A stretch of DNA of 64,000 nucleotides from Lachnospiraceae bacterium (GCA_910576125.1 CAJTHM010000014.1:113790-177789), one strand, 5' to 3'. Counted from the first letter of the stretch, positions 8,634 through 17,987 are shown. Notes: a model not told the origin generated them from the sequence alone. Program-made: numbers and translations.

Positions 8634-9908
8634 ATGGCTGGAAAAATGATCGGAAACGATATCAGATGCTCTTTCTGCAACAAGACCCAGAATCAGGTCC
8701 GCAAGCTGATTGCAGGACCGTCAGGGGTCTATATCTGCGATGATTGTGTGGATATCTGCGCGGATATTCTGGAGGAGGAGCTGCAGGATGAGGAAGAGGA
8801 GGAATCGGTTCGCCCTGATATCAATCTTCTGAAACCTGCTCAAATCAAGGATTTTCTGGATGAGTATGTGGTGGGCCAGGAGGAGGCCAAGAAAGTGCTC
8901 TCCGTGGCTGTCTACAATCATTACAAGAGGGTGATGGCTCCCAGAGACCTGGACGATGTGGAACTGCAAAAGAGCAATATCATCATGGTAGGACCTACAG
9001 GCTCCGGCAAGACCTATCTTGCCCAGACTCTGGCGAAAATCATCAACGTGCCCTTTGCGATTGCGGATGCGACGACGCTGACAGAGGCCGGATATGTGGG
9101 CGAGGATGTGGAGAACATTCTGCTGAAGTTGATTCTGGCTGCGGATTATGATGTGGAGCGCGCCCAGTACGGTATTATCTACATCGATGAGATTGACAAG
9201 ATTACCAAGAAAGGCGAGAACGTGTCCATCACCCGCGATGTGTCAGGCGAGGGCGTTCAGCAGGCTTTGCTTAAAATCGTGGAGGGGACCGTGGCGAATG
9301 TACCGCCTCAGGGGGGCAGAAAGCATCCTCATCAGGAGCTGATTTCCATTGACACCTCCAATATACTGTTCATCTGTGGCGGCGCCTTTGACGGCCTGGA
9401 GAAGATTATTGAAAACAGGCTGGACCGCAAGGCCATCGGCTTCAACACCGAGGTAAGCGCAAAGAGTACCAAGGATCTGGATGATCTGCTGCAGGAGGTG
9501 ACGCCTCAGGATTTGGTGAAGTTCGGGCTGATTCCTGAGTTCGTGGGCCGCGTGCCCATCACTGTTGCGCTGAAAGGTCTGGATAAGGAGGCGCTGGTGC
9601 GCATCCTGAAAGAGCCCAAGAACGCGCTGATCAAGCAGTACAAGAAGCTGTTCGATCTGGATGAGGTGGAGCTCAACTTTGACGACGAAGCGATAAAGGC
9701 CATCGCAGCCAAGGCTTTTGAGCGCAAGACGGGAGCCAGAGGACTCAGATCCATTATGGAGTCCATCCTGATGGATACCATGTTCCAGATTCCTTCCGAT
9801 GAGTCCATCGAGGAATGCGTCATCACGAAAGAGACTGTGGAGGAGGGGAATGAGCCCCTGATTTTCCACAAGAATGACCATAGAAGAAGTCTGGATAAAG
9901 CGATGTAA
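8634..9908 (+). CDS. clpX: ATP-dependent Clp protease ATP-binding subunit ClpX
   Basis: AAA+ unfoldase that feeds substrates to ClpP. The N-terminal zinc-binding domain has Cys12, Cys15, Cys35 and Cys38. The AAA core shows Walker A GPTGSGKT (~121), Walker B IIYIDEIDKI, and the arginine-finger and sensor regions further on (RKTGARGLRS). At 424 residues it is full length. It lies in the tig-clpP-clpX block and is closed by a strong terminator at 9925-9954. Confidence 0.98.
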   Translation: MAGKMIGNDIRCSFCNKTQNQVRKLIAGPSGVYICDDCVDICADILEEELQDEEEEESVRPDINLLKPAQIKDFLDEYVVGQEEAKKVLSVAVYNHYKRVMAPRDLDDVELQKSNIIMVGPTGSGKTYLAQTLAKIINVPFAIADATTLTEAGYVGEDVENILLKLILAADYDVERAQYGIIYIDEIDKITKKGENVSITRDVSGEGVQQALLKIVEGTVANVPPQGGRKHPHQELISIDTSNILFICGGAFDGLEKIIENRLDRKAIGFNTEVSAKSTKDLDDLLQEVTPQDLVKFGLIPEFVGRVPITVALKGLDKEALVRILKEPKNALIKQYKKLFDLDEVELNFDDEAIKAIAAKAFERKTGARGLRSIMESILMDTMFQIPSDESIEECVITKETVEEGNEPLIFHKNDHRRSLDKAM

Positions 9909-9924
9909 TGAAAGCATTCCAACT

Positions 9925-9954
9925 AAAACGCCGTCCCTTGTGACGGCGTTTTTT
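9925..9954 (+). terminator. Terminator after clpX
   Basis: AACGCCGTC (9927-9935) pairs perfectly with GACGGCGTT (9942-9950), followed by a T run. Confidence 0.9.
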
Positions 9955-9976
9955 ACAGATTTGGGAAAGGATGTGG

Positions 9977-10576
9977 ATGAGTATGGTGATAAAAAATGTG
10001 GGTCTGGAGACGGTGTGCGGCATCACCAGCAAGATTCCGGAGAATCTGCTGCCGGAGGTGGCTTTTGCCGGGAAGAGCAATGTGGGGAAATCTTCCCTGA
10101 TCAATGCGCTGATGAACCGCAAATCCCTTGCCCGCACCAGTTCCCAGCCGGGCAAGACCCAGACCATCAATTACTACAATATAAACAATGCCATTTATTT
10201 TGTGGATCTTCCGGGATACGGCTACGCGAAAGCCAATGTGAAGGTCAAGGAGCAGTGGGGCAGGATGGTGGAGAACTATCTGCACAAGTCAAAGCAGCTG
10301 AAGCAGGTGTTCCATCTGATCGACATCCGCCATGCGCCCACGGAGAATGACTGCATGATGTATGACTGGATTCTGCATAATGGCTATCAGCCCATCATTA
10401 TAGCTACGAAACTGGACAAGATAAAGAGAAGCCAGATACAGAAGCAGCAGAGCCTGATTCTCAGTACCCTGAACGCGGCAGAAGGAACTGCCATCGTCCC
10501 TTTCTCCGCGGAGACCAAGCAGGGACGTGAAGAAATATACGGAATATTGGATAAAATCCTGGAGGAGAATTTGTGA
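9977..10576 (+). CDS. engB: Ribosome biogenesis GTPase YsxC/EngB
   Basis: Small TRAFAC GTPase needed for late 50S subunit assembly. GTPase motifs seen: P-loop AGKSNVGKSSLIN, switch II DLPGYGYAK and G4 TKLDK. Three in-frame ATGs lie at 9971, 9977 and 9983. The GGGAAAGG site at 9963-9970 gives best spacing to 9977. The stop overlaps the GTG start of the next membrane protein gene, so the two are translationally coupled. Confidence 0.95.
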   Translation: MSMVIKNVGLETVCGITSKIPENLLPEVAFAGKSNVGKSSLINALMNRKSLARTSSQPGKTQTINYYNINNAIYFVDLPGYGYAKANVKVKEQWGRMVENYLHKSKQLKQVFHLIDIRHAPTENDCMMYDWILHNGYQPIIIATKLDKIKRSQIQKQQSLILSTLNAAEGTAIVPFSAETKQGREEIYGILDKILEENL

Positions 10577-11766
10577 GAAAGTACTGTAAAGCACTGGCAA
10601 ACCTTACGGTGGCGGCAGTGATTCTGGCAGCCGTTCTGTTCCTGCTGCCAAGGGCGTTCATTTTTTTCATGCCCTTTGTGGCGGGCTGGATCGTCGCTTT
10701 GATAGCCGGGCCGCTGGTGCGCTTTTTTGAGGAAAAGATAAAGCTGAAGCGAAAGGCAGGCAGCGCTTTCGTCATCATTGTCATCATCGCGCTGGTGGTG
10801 CTGGTAATCTACCTGGTATTTGCCCAGCTGTTCCAGCAGGCCTCAGGGCTGGTGAAAGCGCTGCCCGAAATGCTGGAGGGTGTGGAGACGGATCTGGAGA
10901 GCATCGGAAAGAGACTGAACGCGCTGCTGGCCAAGCTGCCGGGCGATATCAAGCTGGACTTCCGCGGCAGCAGACTGCAGCTGGATTCCTATCTGGGGGA
11001 TCTTCTGGAAAAGCTGGGTTCGCCCACCATTGAGGCGGCGGGCAATTTTGCCAAGCTTCTGCCCGGCATTTTCATCGGCTTTATCATGTCGCTGCTCTCA
11101 GCCTATTTCTTCGTGGCGGAGCGGCATCAGCTGAATGAATGGTTCCGAAAGCATATGCCGGCATCTGTGCAGATGCGCTATCGGATTATTCGCCGCAGTC
11201 TGGGGAAATCCGTGGGAGGGTATTTCAAGGCCCAGTTAAAGATTGAAGTGTGGATGTATTTCCTGCTTTTGATCGGCCTGGGGATTCTGAGAGTGAACTA
11301 TTTCGGGCTGATAGCGTTAGTCATCGCTATCCTGGATTTCCTGCCTTTTCTGGGCACGGGAACGGTGCTGATTCCCTGGGCGGTCATCAGGATACTCACG
11401 GCCCAGTACAAGACTGCCATAGGCCTGTTGATTATCTGGGGTGTGGGACAGCTGGCCAGGCAGCTGATTCAGCCGAAAATCGTGGGAGACTCCATCGGAG
11501 TGCCCCCGCTGCCCACATTATTCCTGCTCTATATCGGGTACAAGCTGAGCGGCGTCCTGGGCATGATTCTGGCGGTTCCGCTGGGATTGCTGGTATATTC
11601 GCTGTATGAAGAGGGCGCCTTTGACACTACGAAAAACAGTGTACTGATTCTGATGGCGGGCATCAACCGGTTCCGCAGGCTGGACGAAGCGGACATGACC
11701 GAGGTGGAAGAAATGGGCCGGCGCAATGAGGAGACGGCGCGGAAACTGGAACAGGAAAAATTATAA
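10573..11766 (+). CDS. AI-2E family / YtvI-like membrane protein
   Basis: A polytopic membrane protein of 397 residues with about eight predicted membrane segments, in the PF01594 superfamily that includes YtvI (a sporulation integral membrane protein) and proposed exporters. The family layout is seen: two N-terminal helices, a long helical soluble region (~90-160), then a membrane core with FLPFLGTGTVLIPW and a final helix near GMILAVPLGLLVYSLY. The GTG start at 10573 overlaps the engB stop. The charged C terminus is cytoplasmic by inference. The transported molecule is unknown and the AI-2 label should not be taken literally. Confidence 0.8.
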   Translation: MRKYCKALANLTVAAVILAAVLFLLPRAFIFFMPFVAGWIVALIAGPLVRFFEEKIKLKRKAGSAFVIIVIIALVVLVIYLVFAQLFQQASGLVKALPEMLEGVETDLESIGKRLNALLAKLPGDIKLDFRGSRLQLDSYLGDLLEKLGSPTIEAAGNFAKLLPGIFIGFIMSLLSAYFFVAERHQLNEWFRKHMPASVQMRYRIIRRSLGKSVGGYFKAQLKIEVWMYFLLLIGLGILRVNYFGLIALVIAILDFLPFLGTGTVLIPWAVIRILTAQYKTAIGLLIIWGVGQLARQLIQPKIVGDSIGVPPLPTLFLLYIGYKLSGVLGMILAVPLGLLVYSLYEEGAFDTTKNSVLILMAGINRFRRLDEADMTEVEEMGRRNEETARKLEQEKL

Positions 11767-11974
11767 TCATTTTTTTGAAACTTTTTGCCCCATAATGGAG
11801 TCTATAACAGTAGAGAATGCGAAAAAGCAAGCTCTGCTGTTTTTTTGTATGTTGCACAAAATTTTAAAAGATTTATGCAACTTTGATACAAAATTATTTT
11901 ACAATAAATGCAGTAAATCAGTATGCTGTGGGATATTAATAGTAGAGAGAAAAGGTTGACCAAAACGAGCTGGT

Positions 11975-12550
11975 ATGACAAAAGAGGGAGCAGATGACCG
12001 GGAGCTACAACTGAAGATCGATGCATACGGTGATATGCTGTTCAAGCTCAGCTTCCTGCGGCTTCAGAATGCGCAGGACGCGGAGGATGTGGTTCAGGAA
12101 GTGTTTTACCAGTATCTGAAGAAGCCCCGGACTTTCCAGAGCCCGGAACATGAGAAAGCCTGGTTCCTGAAAGTTACCTTGAACGGCTGCAGGAAAGTCT
12201 GGCGCAGCGCATGGAAGCGCCACCAGGCACCCTGGCCCTCAGGACCAGGGGACGCGGAGAACAGTCAGTGGGATTTGAACGGCACAAAAGAGGCAATGCC
12301 TCAGGACGCTCAGGTGCATGAGCCGGAGGAGCGCTTTTTCAGGCGGGAGGAGAACCGCCGTCTGATCCAGGCAGTGCTGGCGCTGCCGGAGAAGTACAGG
12401 GATGTGATTCACCTTTTCTACTACGAGGAGCTTTCGGTAAAGGAAATTTCCCGGATAACAGGCCGGGGAGAGTCCACGGTCACCTCCCAGCTGACCAGGG
12501 GAAGGGAGCTGCTGCGAAAGTCATTGAAGGAGGAATATGACTTTGGATAA
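11975..12550 (+). CDS. ECF-type RNA polymerase sigma factor
   Basis: A 191-residue sigma-70 family factor with region 2 (DAEDVVQEVFYQYLK) and region 4 (LPEKYRDVIHLFYYEELSV with a helix-turn-helix around EISRITGRGESTV). Between them lies a ~45-residue low-complexity linker rich in Pro, Gln and Glu, longer than usual. The gene overlaps the next one by 14 bases, the typical arrangement of a sigma factor and its membrane-bound regulator. The signal it responds to is not evident. Confidence 0.88.
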   Translation: MTKEGADDRELQLKIDAYGDMLFKLSFLRLQNAQDAEDVVQEVFYQYLKKPRTFQSPEHEKAWFLKVTLNGCRKVWRSAWKRHQAPWPSGPGDAENSQWDLNGTKEAMPQDAQVHEPEERFFRREENRRLIQAVLALPEKYRDVIHLFYYEELSVKEISRITGRGESTVTSQLTRGRELLRKSLKEEYDFG

Positions 12551-13370
12551 ATTTCAGGATGCATATCGAGAAGCTTCAAAGGAATTGCCGCGGATAACAA
12601 TCAGTGCGGAAGAAGTCCGGGACGAACTGCACCATTGCCGGATGCAGCGCCAGAGGAGGAAAATCCTGCTGGCCAGAGGCTGTGCCGCAGCCGCTGTATT
12701 TCTCCTGTGCAGCGCGGGGACAGTGGCCGCGAAAAGCTACAGGGACAGTGTCATTTCTGTAAGGGAAAATGGATTTGTCATCTCCGGTTCCCAGGAGGAT
12801 GCGGGTCTGCCCGCAGCGTCGGCAGAGTTGAGCAAGTTTTTGGATATTGACTCATTTTTTAAAATAGGGGGGGTATTTTCCGTAGAGGACACTATCCCTG
12901 AAGAGAAAGTGGAGTATTTTGAGCCTGAAATCATGGAATATGATTCCATAGATGCGTTCCGGGCGGCGGAGAGCGCGGTGATGGTATTACCGGAGAAAGA
13001 TTTATTCGAGGAAGAGTTCACGAATGAACGGATATGCGTCATCGATGAGGGGGAGGACATCTATATGGATCTCATGAATGATGAGTCCTATTTCTCCCTG
13101 CATCAGGTAGACCACAGACAGTATGAAAACTACAGTACTGCTACATCTTATATGGGACAGAGCTGCAATGAGAGAAATTTCGTGAACAGCCAGGGTCTGA
13201 ATTATGTGGTATTCGACACTGTGGACGAGACGGGAGAGCTGCAGTCCGTCCACGCGGTCATCTCCGTGAACGGCTGGGATTTGACAGTCAGTTTCGGAGG
13301 CTTTGAGAAGGATGAAATCGAGAGAGTCCTGAACGGACTGGATCTGACAGTATACTATAGTAATTATTGA
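12537..13370 (+). CDS. Membrane-anchored probable anti-sigma factor (DUF4367-like C terminus)
   Basis: A 277-residue protein encoded overlapping the ECF sigma gene. Residues 1-40 are charged and would lie in the cytoplasm. One membrane segment at about 42-65 (GCAAAAVFLLCSAGTVAAKS) is followed by a ~200-residue extracytoplasmic domain. The C-terminal part (GQSCNERNF, then DLTVSFGGFEKDEIERVLNGL) resembles DUF4367-type domains found in such partners. An anti-sigma role is inferred from the overlap and topology; no zinc-binding anti-sigma motif is seen. Confidence 0.65.
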   Translation: MTLDKFQDAYREASKELPRITISAEEVRDELHHCRMQRQRRKILLARGCAAAAVFLLCSAGTVAAKSYRDSVISVRENGFVISGSQEDAGLPAASAELSKFLDIDSFFKIGGVFSVEDTIPEEKVEYFEPEIMEYDSIDAFRAAESAVMVLPEKDLFEEEFTNERICVIDEGEDIYMDLMNDESYFSLHQVDHRQYENYSTATSYMGQSCNERNFVNSQGLNYVVFDTVDETGELQSVHAVISVNGWDLTVSFGGFEKDEIERVLNGLDLTVYYSNY

Positions 13371-13417
13371 TTAAAATTAACAGTTATCTGGTTGACTGGG
13401 AGAGGATGGAGGATACG

Positions 13418-14152
13418 ATGGAAAAAGAGAATTCCTTGGAAAAAAAGCATACTTTGGAAAAAAACGTTTTAGTATATAACAATAGAACGGGAATCGCAGA
13501 AAAAATGGCGCCTTTGCTCATAGGAGAAGGGCTTTCCGTACTGGTGGCGGCCGATTTGGACCACCTGTATAATATATTGGAAAAGTCAGAGATACATCTG
13601 ATGCTGGTGGACGTAGAGCTGAATGACAAGGGATGGGATAAGGGCATCGAGATGATTGCCGGCCTGCGGAAGAAGAGCAGCATTCCTTTGATCGTAGTGT
13701 CCGCCCAGTCCGCGGAGACGGCGAAAATCATGGCCCTGGAGGCGGGAGCCGACGACTATGTGACGGCGGACTGCAATCCCCTGGAGCTTCTGGCGAGGAT
13801 TAAATCCCAGCTGCGCAGGTATACCCAGCTGGTAAACATGTGTTCGAATATCGACAGGATCTACAAGGTGGATGAACTGGTCATCGACGACACCCAGAGG
13901 AAAGTTACCGTGGAGGGGCGCAGCGTGCGCCTGACCCCCATTGAGTACAAGATTCTGCGATTCCTGGTACAGCAACGGGGAAAAGTGTTCTCCAACAGCC
14001 AGATTTATGAGAATATCTGGCATATGCAGGCAATCGGCGCGGACAACACCATAGCGGTGCACATCCGCCATATCCGGGAAAAGATTGAGAAGAACCCCAA
14101 GGAGCCCAGATACCTGAAAGTGGTGTGGGGGAATGGGTATAAAGTAGGCTGA
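13418..14152 (+). CDS. Orphan OmpR-family regulator with degenerate receiver
   Basis: A response regulator with an N-terminal receiver-like domain and a C-terminal winged helix (LTPIEYKILRFLVQQ, IAVHIRHIREKIE, VVWGNGYKVG). The receiver looks non-canonical. The acidic pair after strand 1 is replaced by VLVYNN, and the invariant Lys of the TKPF motif is replaced in VTADCNP. The central Asp (LMLVDVEL) is kept. Such receivers usually act without phosphorylation. The ATG at 13418 with GGAGG upstream is preferred over a TTG at 13367 that overlaps the anti-sigma stop. No histidine kinase is adjacent, and the gene may be co-transcribed with the sigma/anti-sigma pair. Confidence 0.85.
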   Translation: MEKENSLEKKHTLEKNVLVYNNRTGIAEKMAPLLIGEGLSVLVAADLDHLYNILEKSEIHLMLVDVELNDKGWDKGIEMIAGLRKKSSIPLIVVSAQSAETAKIMALEAGADDYVTADCNPLELLARIKSQLRRYTQLVNMCSNIDRIYKVDELVIDDTQRKVTVEGRSVRLTPIEYKILRFLVQQRGKVFSNSQIYENIWHMQAIGADNTIAVHIRHIREKIEKNPKEPRYLKVVWGNGYKVG

Positions 14153-14219
14153 CTGCGGGCATTCTTCCAGGGCGCGGTCGATGCGCTCTGGCTGCTGCTC
14201 ATCATTTGGCTGTTGCTTA

Positions 14220-15770
14220 TCAATAGAAGAGATAGTGGCAGGGATATTCCTCTATATGCCAGTCGTATCCCGAATCATTGAGATAGGTAAGGATGGCCTG
14301 GTTGTTCTTAAGGACGATGTAGGCGTTTCCGGGGAGCAGGACCGTGTCGGTGGTGATGGAGAAATGCATCCGTCCATAGCCGTCTTCGTGGGTGGTCTCC
14401 GCTACTGTGTAGGGGGATTCCGGGAAGAAAGCTGTGTAGAATTCCGACACGCCTGCGTAGTCAAGGTAGATATCCCGGATATCCGGCCGGGAACCGGCAT
14501 ATTCAACAGCCTCGTTGGCCGGCACGAACTGGGGGATGGTCTCTGCTGGGGAATAGGACGTAAAGTAATATCTGATGAACATGACTGCGCAGAACAGATA
14601 GACAAGGCTGAGCCCCGCCATGAAGTAGGTTCTGAGAGAGCGGACGAAACGGCAGGCGGAGATAATTCCGCATATCAGGAAGTACAGGTAGGAGATGAAT
14701 AGGTAGTTTGCGCGATAGAGATAGCCATGGGATAATCCGATGGCTATTAGTCCTGCTATGTAAAAGGAAAAGAACAGAAAGCCATGGCGGCAGGTGCGCG
14801 ACTTGAAATCCCGCAGCCACTGATAGCAGGAGGCGGCAAAGCCGATCAGGATAAAAGGGATGGAGACGGCGTACATGGTGTAAAATCCGTCTACCGCATC
14901 CAGGGGACGTCCGTCATGGGTCAGGGTACATTTGATGATGTCGATCACATTATTCCTGAAATTAGAGAGGGAGATGTCCGAGAGCCTGGAGGCGGCAGTG
15001 GGAGAGAGCGTAAAGCCCAAAAAATGAATGGGCGGCAGCCCAAAAAGCAGCGTGCAGACGAAGAGCAGTATGGGCAGCGCCGTGATGCATACGCACAGGG
15101 CGGACAACAGGGCCCGCCGGAAAGTGATTCTGCGGCACCAGAGCAGATAGAGCGTGATAAGGCACAGGAAAATCGGCACCACGAAATAACTCAGCGCATA
15201 GGAGTACATGACGATGCCGAAAGCCACGCTGTAGGCGATCAGGTAAGATAATCTGCCTGTCCTGACATATCTGGCCAGCAGATAGAGGGCTGCCGTAGAG
15301 CAGCCCAGCATGAGATTGCAGTCCAGGGCATAGCGCCCGTGCATGATGAAATAGGGACAGAAAGTAAGCAGGAGAGCGCCCGTCAGGGTGACTTTCCTGT
15401 TTTCATACACGGAGGAGACCAGCCCGGTGCCGAAGAGCACCACCAGCATGCTGGAGAAGAGTCCTGGCAGCCTCAGAAGCGTCAGAGACAGGGAGCCCTT
15501 TCCGATAGTTTTGACCAGCAGCACTACAAGATAGGAATACAGAGGGCTCTGACCGCCGCCGAAATTTTCAGGATAGACGGGCATTTCGTTGAAATATCTG
15601 TCCACCCCGTAATTTGCAAGGCACCATGCATTCCGGGCCAGTCCGGCCTCATCGATGTGTACGATATCAGGAATCTCACTGATGCGGTAGGCTCTCAGGA
15701 ACAGCGCGGCTGCGAAAATCATGAGCAGACAAAAGAAATAGGTATGGCGTGACGCCTGTATCCGGTGCAT
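14220..15770 (-). CDS. GT-C glycosyltransferase (GT39/PMT-like)
   Basis: A 516-residue integral membrane protein with about eleven hydrophobic segments. The first loop carries the acidic motif region (IVHIDEAGLARNAWCL) expected for the metal/lipid-phosphate site of GT-C enzymes that move sugars from a polyprenyl-phosphate donor. A later FCPYFIMHGRYALDCN segment matches the PMT-2/GT39 style. A periplasmic domain lies at the C terminus. It follows the serine protease gene by 22 bases on the same strand. Acceptor and sugar are unknown. Confidence 0.75.
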   Translation of the reverse strand: MHRIQASRHTYFFCLLMIFAAALFLRAYRISEIPDIVHIDEAGLARNAWCLANYGVDRYFNEMPVYPENFGGGQSPLYSYLVVLLVKTIGKGSLSLTLLRLPGLFSSMLVVLFGTGLVSSVYENRKVTLTGALLLTFCPYFIMHGRYALDCNLMLGCSTAALYLLARYVRTGRLSYLIAYSVAFGIVMYSYALSYFVVPIFLCLITLYLLWCRRITFRRALLSALCVCITALPILLFVCTLLFGLPPIHFLGFTLSPTAASRLSDISLSNFRNNVIDIIKCTLTHDGRPLDAVDGFYTMYAVSIPFILIGFAASCYQWLRDFKSRTCRHGFLFFSFYIAGLIAIGLSHGYLYRANYLFISYLYFLICGIISACRFVRSLRTYFMAGLSLVYLFCAVMFIRYYFTSYSPAETIPQFVPANEAVEYAGSRPDIRDIYLDYAGVSEFYTAFFPESPYTVAETTHEDGYGRMHFSITTDTVLLPGNAYIVLKNNQAILTYLNDSGYDWHIEEYPCHYLFY

Positions 15771-15792
15771 AAATCATATTCTCCTTCTATGC

Positions 15793-16443
15793 CTATTGCG
15801 TACATTCCAGCATGAACTGCAGTATCAGGCTCAAAGGTACCGCAGCCAGCTCTCCGTCCTCGCTGCCCCCGGAGAGAATCCCTGCCAGCCGTCCCTCCGC
15901 GTCCAATAGTCCGCCGCCGGACATTCCCGGCTGTACCTTACCCTCTGCCCATAGCATGTACTGTCCGTAATCATCCATGTAGATCCAGGGATCCAGAATA
16001 GTCCCCTCATAGCGGAGCTCCCCGCCGTCCCTGGCGAGGCCCACCGCGGTACAGGCATCTCCGATCAGCAGCCTGTCAAAGCTGTCCTTGTCCGACTCCA
16101 CACATTGATAGGATTCTTCCCGCTCATCGGGGATTTCATCCAATGGGATCCGTATCAGGGCGATATCCGTCGTAGCGGAAGCGCTGATATTGTTGGCGGA
16201 GATTTCCCATCCATCGCGGAAACGCAGAGCCGCCTGTCCGCCGGGTTCCATTCCGGATACCACATGGGCCGCTGTCAATACATACAGCCAGTGCTGGTCT
16301 TTTTGATATAAGATACCGCTGCCATTGGCCTCTCCTGCGGTCACGGATACCAGGTACGCGGGGAGCATGTCCGATTCTGCGTACTCATCATGTCCGCAGC
16401 CTGTCAGGGACAGGAGCAGCGCGAACAACAGGATTGCAGCCAT
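15793..16443 (-). CDS. Trypsin-like serine protease lipoprotein
   Basis: A 216-residue secreted protease of the S1/HtrA fold, probably lipid-anchored: hydrophobic N terminus ending in LTGC. Catalytic residues are readable: His in LTAAHVVSG, Asp in TTDIALIRI and Ser in QPGMSGGGLL. There is no PDZ domain, so it is shorter than DegP/HtrA proteins. Its ATG overlaps the pyrF stop (TAATG), making it the second gene of a pyrF-protease-glycosyltransferase unit. A surface quality-control or processing role is a guess from fold and location. Confidence 0.78.
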   Translation of the reverse strand: MAAILLFALLLSLTGCGHDEYAESDMLPAYLVSVTAGEANGSGILYQKDQHWLYVLTAAHVVSGMEPGGQAALRFRDGWEISANNISASATTDIALIRIPLDEIPDEREESYQCVESDKDSFDRLLIGDACTAVGLARDGGELRYEGTILDPWIYMDDYGQYMLWAEGKVQPGMSGGGLLDAEGRLAGILSGGSEDGELAAVPLSLILQFMLECTQ

Positions 16444-17390
16444 TACAGTCTTCCCAGCGCGGCTCCGATATCCTTCCGCATGGCAAGCACCGCGGCCCTG
16501 GAGGCATCCGCATATCCCTCGCCTCCGAAGTGCTCATACTGCTCCTGCTGATAGGCGGCGATGATGCCTCTGGAGGAGTTGACGATAGCGCCCAGGCCGT
16601 CTTTGTCAAAAAAGTGTACTAAATCGGCGCCTTTGCCGCCCTGGGCGCCGTAACCGGGTACAAGGATAAAAGATCTGGGCATGATTTTCCGCAGAATCTT
16701 TCCCTGTTCCGGGTAGGTAGCGCCCACCACTGCGCCTACGCAGCTATAGCTGCCATTCTCCGGCATATATTCCTCTGCCCATGACGCAACCATCCCGCCG
16801 ATGACTTCATAAATAGGTTTTTCGGTTCCCGCGCTGTCCTTTACCAGACGGTCCTGCAGCTCGCCGCTGCTGGGATTGGAGGTCTTGACCAGCACGAAGA
16901 TTCCTTTCTTCTCTTCCGCGCATACTTTCAGAAAAGGTTTCACGCCGTCAGAGCCCAGATAGGGATTCACGGTGGCGAAATCCTCATCAAAGCCATAATA
17001 CTCACTGCCGCCCACCTGTACCTTTCCCAGATGGCCCACAGCGTAGGCCTCGGAGGTGGAGCCGATGTCGCCGCGCTTGATGTCGCCGATGACCACCAGA
17101 TCCTTTTCCCTGCAGTAATCCACGGTTTTCTTAAAGGCGATCAGTCCGGGAATGCCGAATTGCTCGTACATGGCGATCTGGGGCTTCACCGCGGGCACCA
17201 GATCGTAAATGGCATCCACGATGCCCTTATTGTACTGCCAGACGGCTTCCGCCGCGCCTTCTAAGGTCTCGCCGTATTCGGCAAAGGCAGCTTTTCGGAT
17301 ATGCTCAGGCACGAATTTCATCATGGGATCCAGGCCCACCACGATGGGCGCGTTCATTTTCTGAATCTTCGCAATCAGTTTGTTGATCAT
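16443..17390 (-). CDS. pyrF: Orotidine-5'-phosphate decarboxylase (long type)
   Basis: Last step of UMP synthesis: decarboxylates OMP to UMP. At 315 residues it is the long (type 2) form common in Actinobacteria and Clostridia. Seen: PIVVGLDP near the start, the catalytic charged segment IGDIKRGDIGST, and the phosphate-binding end LVPGYGAQGG. It starts after GAGGT and has a good promoter at 17437-17465. It is separate from pyrBI, which lies about 13.6 kb downstream in the window. Confidence 0.95.
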   Translation of the reverse strand: MINKLIAKIQKMNAPIVVGLDPMMKFVPEHIRKAAFAEYGETLEGAAEAVWQYNKGIVDAIYDLVPAVKPQIAMYEQFGIPGLIAFKKTVDYCREKDLVVIGDIKRGDIGSTSEAYAVGHLGKVQVGGSEYYGFDEDFATVNPYLGSDGVKPFLKVCAEEKKGIFVLVKTSNPSSGELQDRLVKDSAGTEKPIYEVIGGMVASWAEEYMPENGSYSCVGAVVGATYPEQGKILRKIMPRSFILVPGYGAQGGKGADLVHFFDKDGLGAIVNSSRGIIAAYQQEQYEHFGGEGYADASRAAVLAMRKDIGAALGRL

Positions 17391-17436
17391 AGTTACCTCT
17401 TTTCTGCGCGGCTTTCGCCCGCGTTTTCTTATTCAC

Positions 17437-17465
17437 ATCTTATCATTCCGGATGTCTAAAGTCAA
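17437..17465 (-). promoter_or_regulatory. Promoter of the pyrF unit
   Basis: On the minus strand TTGACT (17465-17460), 17-base spacer, TAAGAT (17442-17437). Confidence 0.75.
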
Positions 17466-17540
17466 TGGACGGGCTTTTTTGCGCGGGACAGGATGTGATT
17501 TTTTGATTTTAGAATACATAAAAATATCCGGATAAAATTA

Positions 17541-17568
17541 TTGCATTCGTGAAATCATATTTTATAAT
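17541..17568 (+). promoter_or_regulatory. Promoter of the XRE regulator
   Basis: TTGCAT at 17541-17546, 16-base spacer, TATAAT at 17563-17568, about 65 bases before the start codon. Confidence 0.7.
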
Positions 17569-17633
17569 CCGCAGAATCTTTTAAAATAGTACCGAAATCA
17601 AAATGCTGCCGCAAAGGGGAGAGGAGGCGTTCC

Positions 17634-17987
17634 ATGAGGGAAATCGGCGATATACTGGCGAATCTGCGCAGAGAAAAAGGAATCGGCCAGAAGGAAATGG
17701 CGTCTCTCCTGAATCTGTCCGTGGGGACCATCTCCAACTATGAGAACGGCGTCCATTCCCCTGACCTGAACACCCTCTGCAGGCTGGCGGATTTTTTCGA
17801 TGTCACCGCGGATTATCTGCTGGGACGCACGGAATACCGCTGTCCTCCCGAGATTCTGGGCCGCTATGTGGCTCTGGATTACACGGCCCAGGATATCATC
17901 AACACGGTCCTGGCGCTGGACGAAAACACGCAGACCTCCATCGTGGATTTCGTGAAATATATGCAGCATCTCCACGGAAAGCCCTAG
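17634..17987 (+). CDS. XRE-family helix-turn-helix regulator
   Basis: A 117-residue DNA-binding protein. Residues ~5-60 form a Cro/CI-type HTH (QKEMASLLNLSVGTISNYEN, then FFDVTADYLLGRTEY). The rest is a short helical tail. GGAGAGG precedes the ATG. Its stop overlaps by four bases the stop of the ABC permease gene that converges on it. It could regulate the neighbouring ABC exporter, but no operator is recognisable. Confidence 0.85.
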   Translation: MREIGDILANLRREKGIGQKEMASLLNLSVGTISNYENGVHSPDLNTLCRLADFFDVTADYLLGRTEYRCPPEILGRYVALDYTAQDIINTVLALDENTQTSIVDFVKYMQHLHGKP

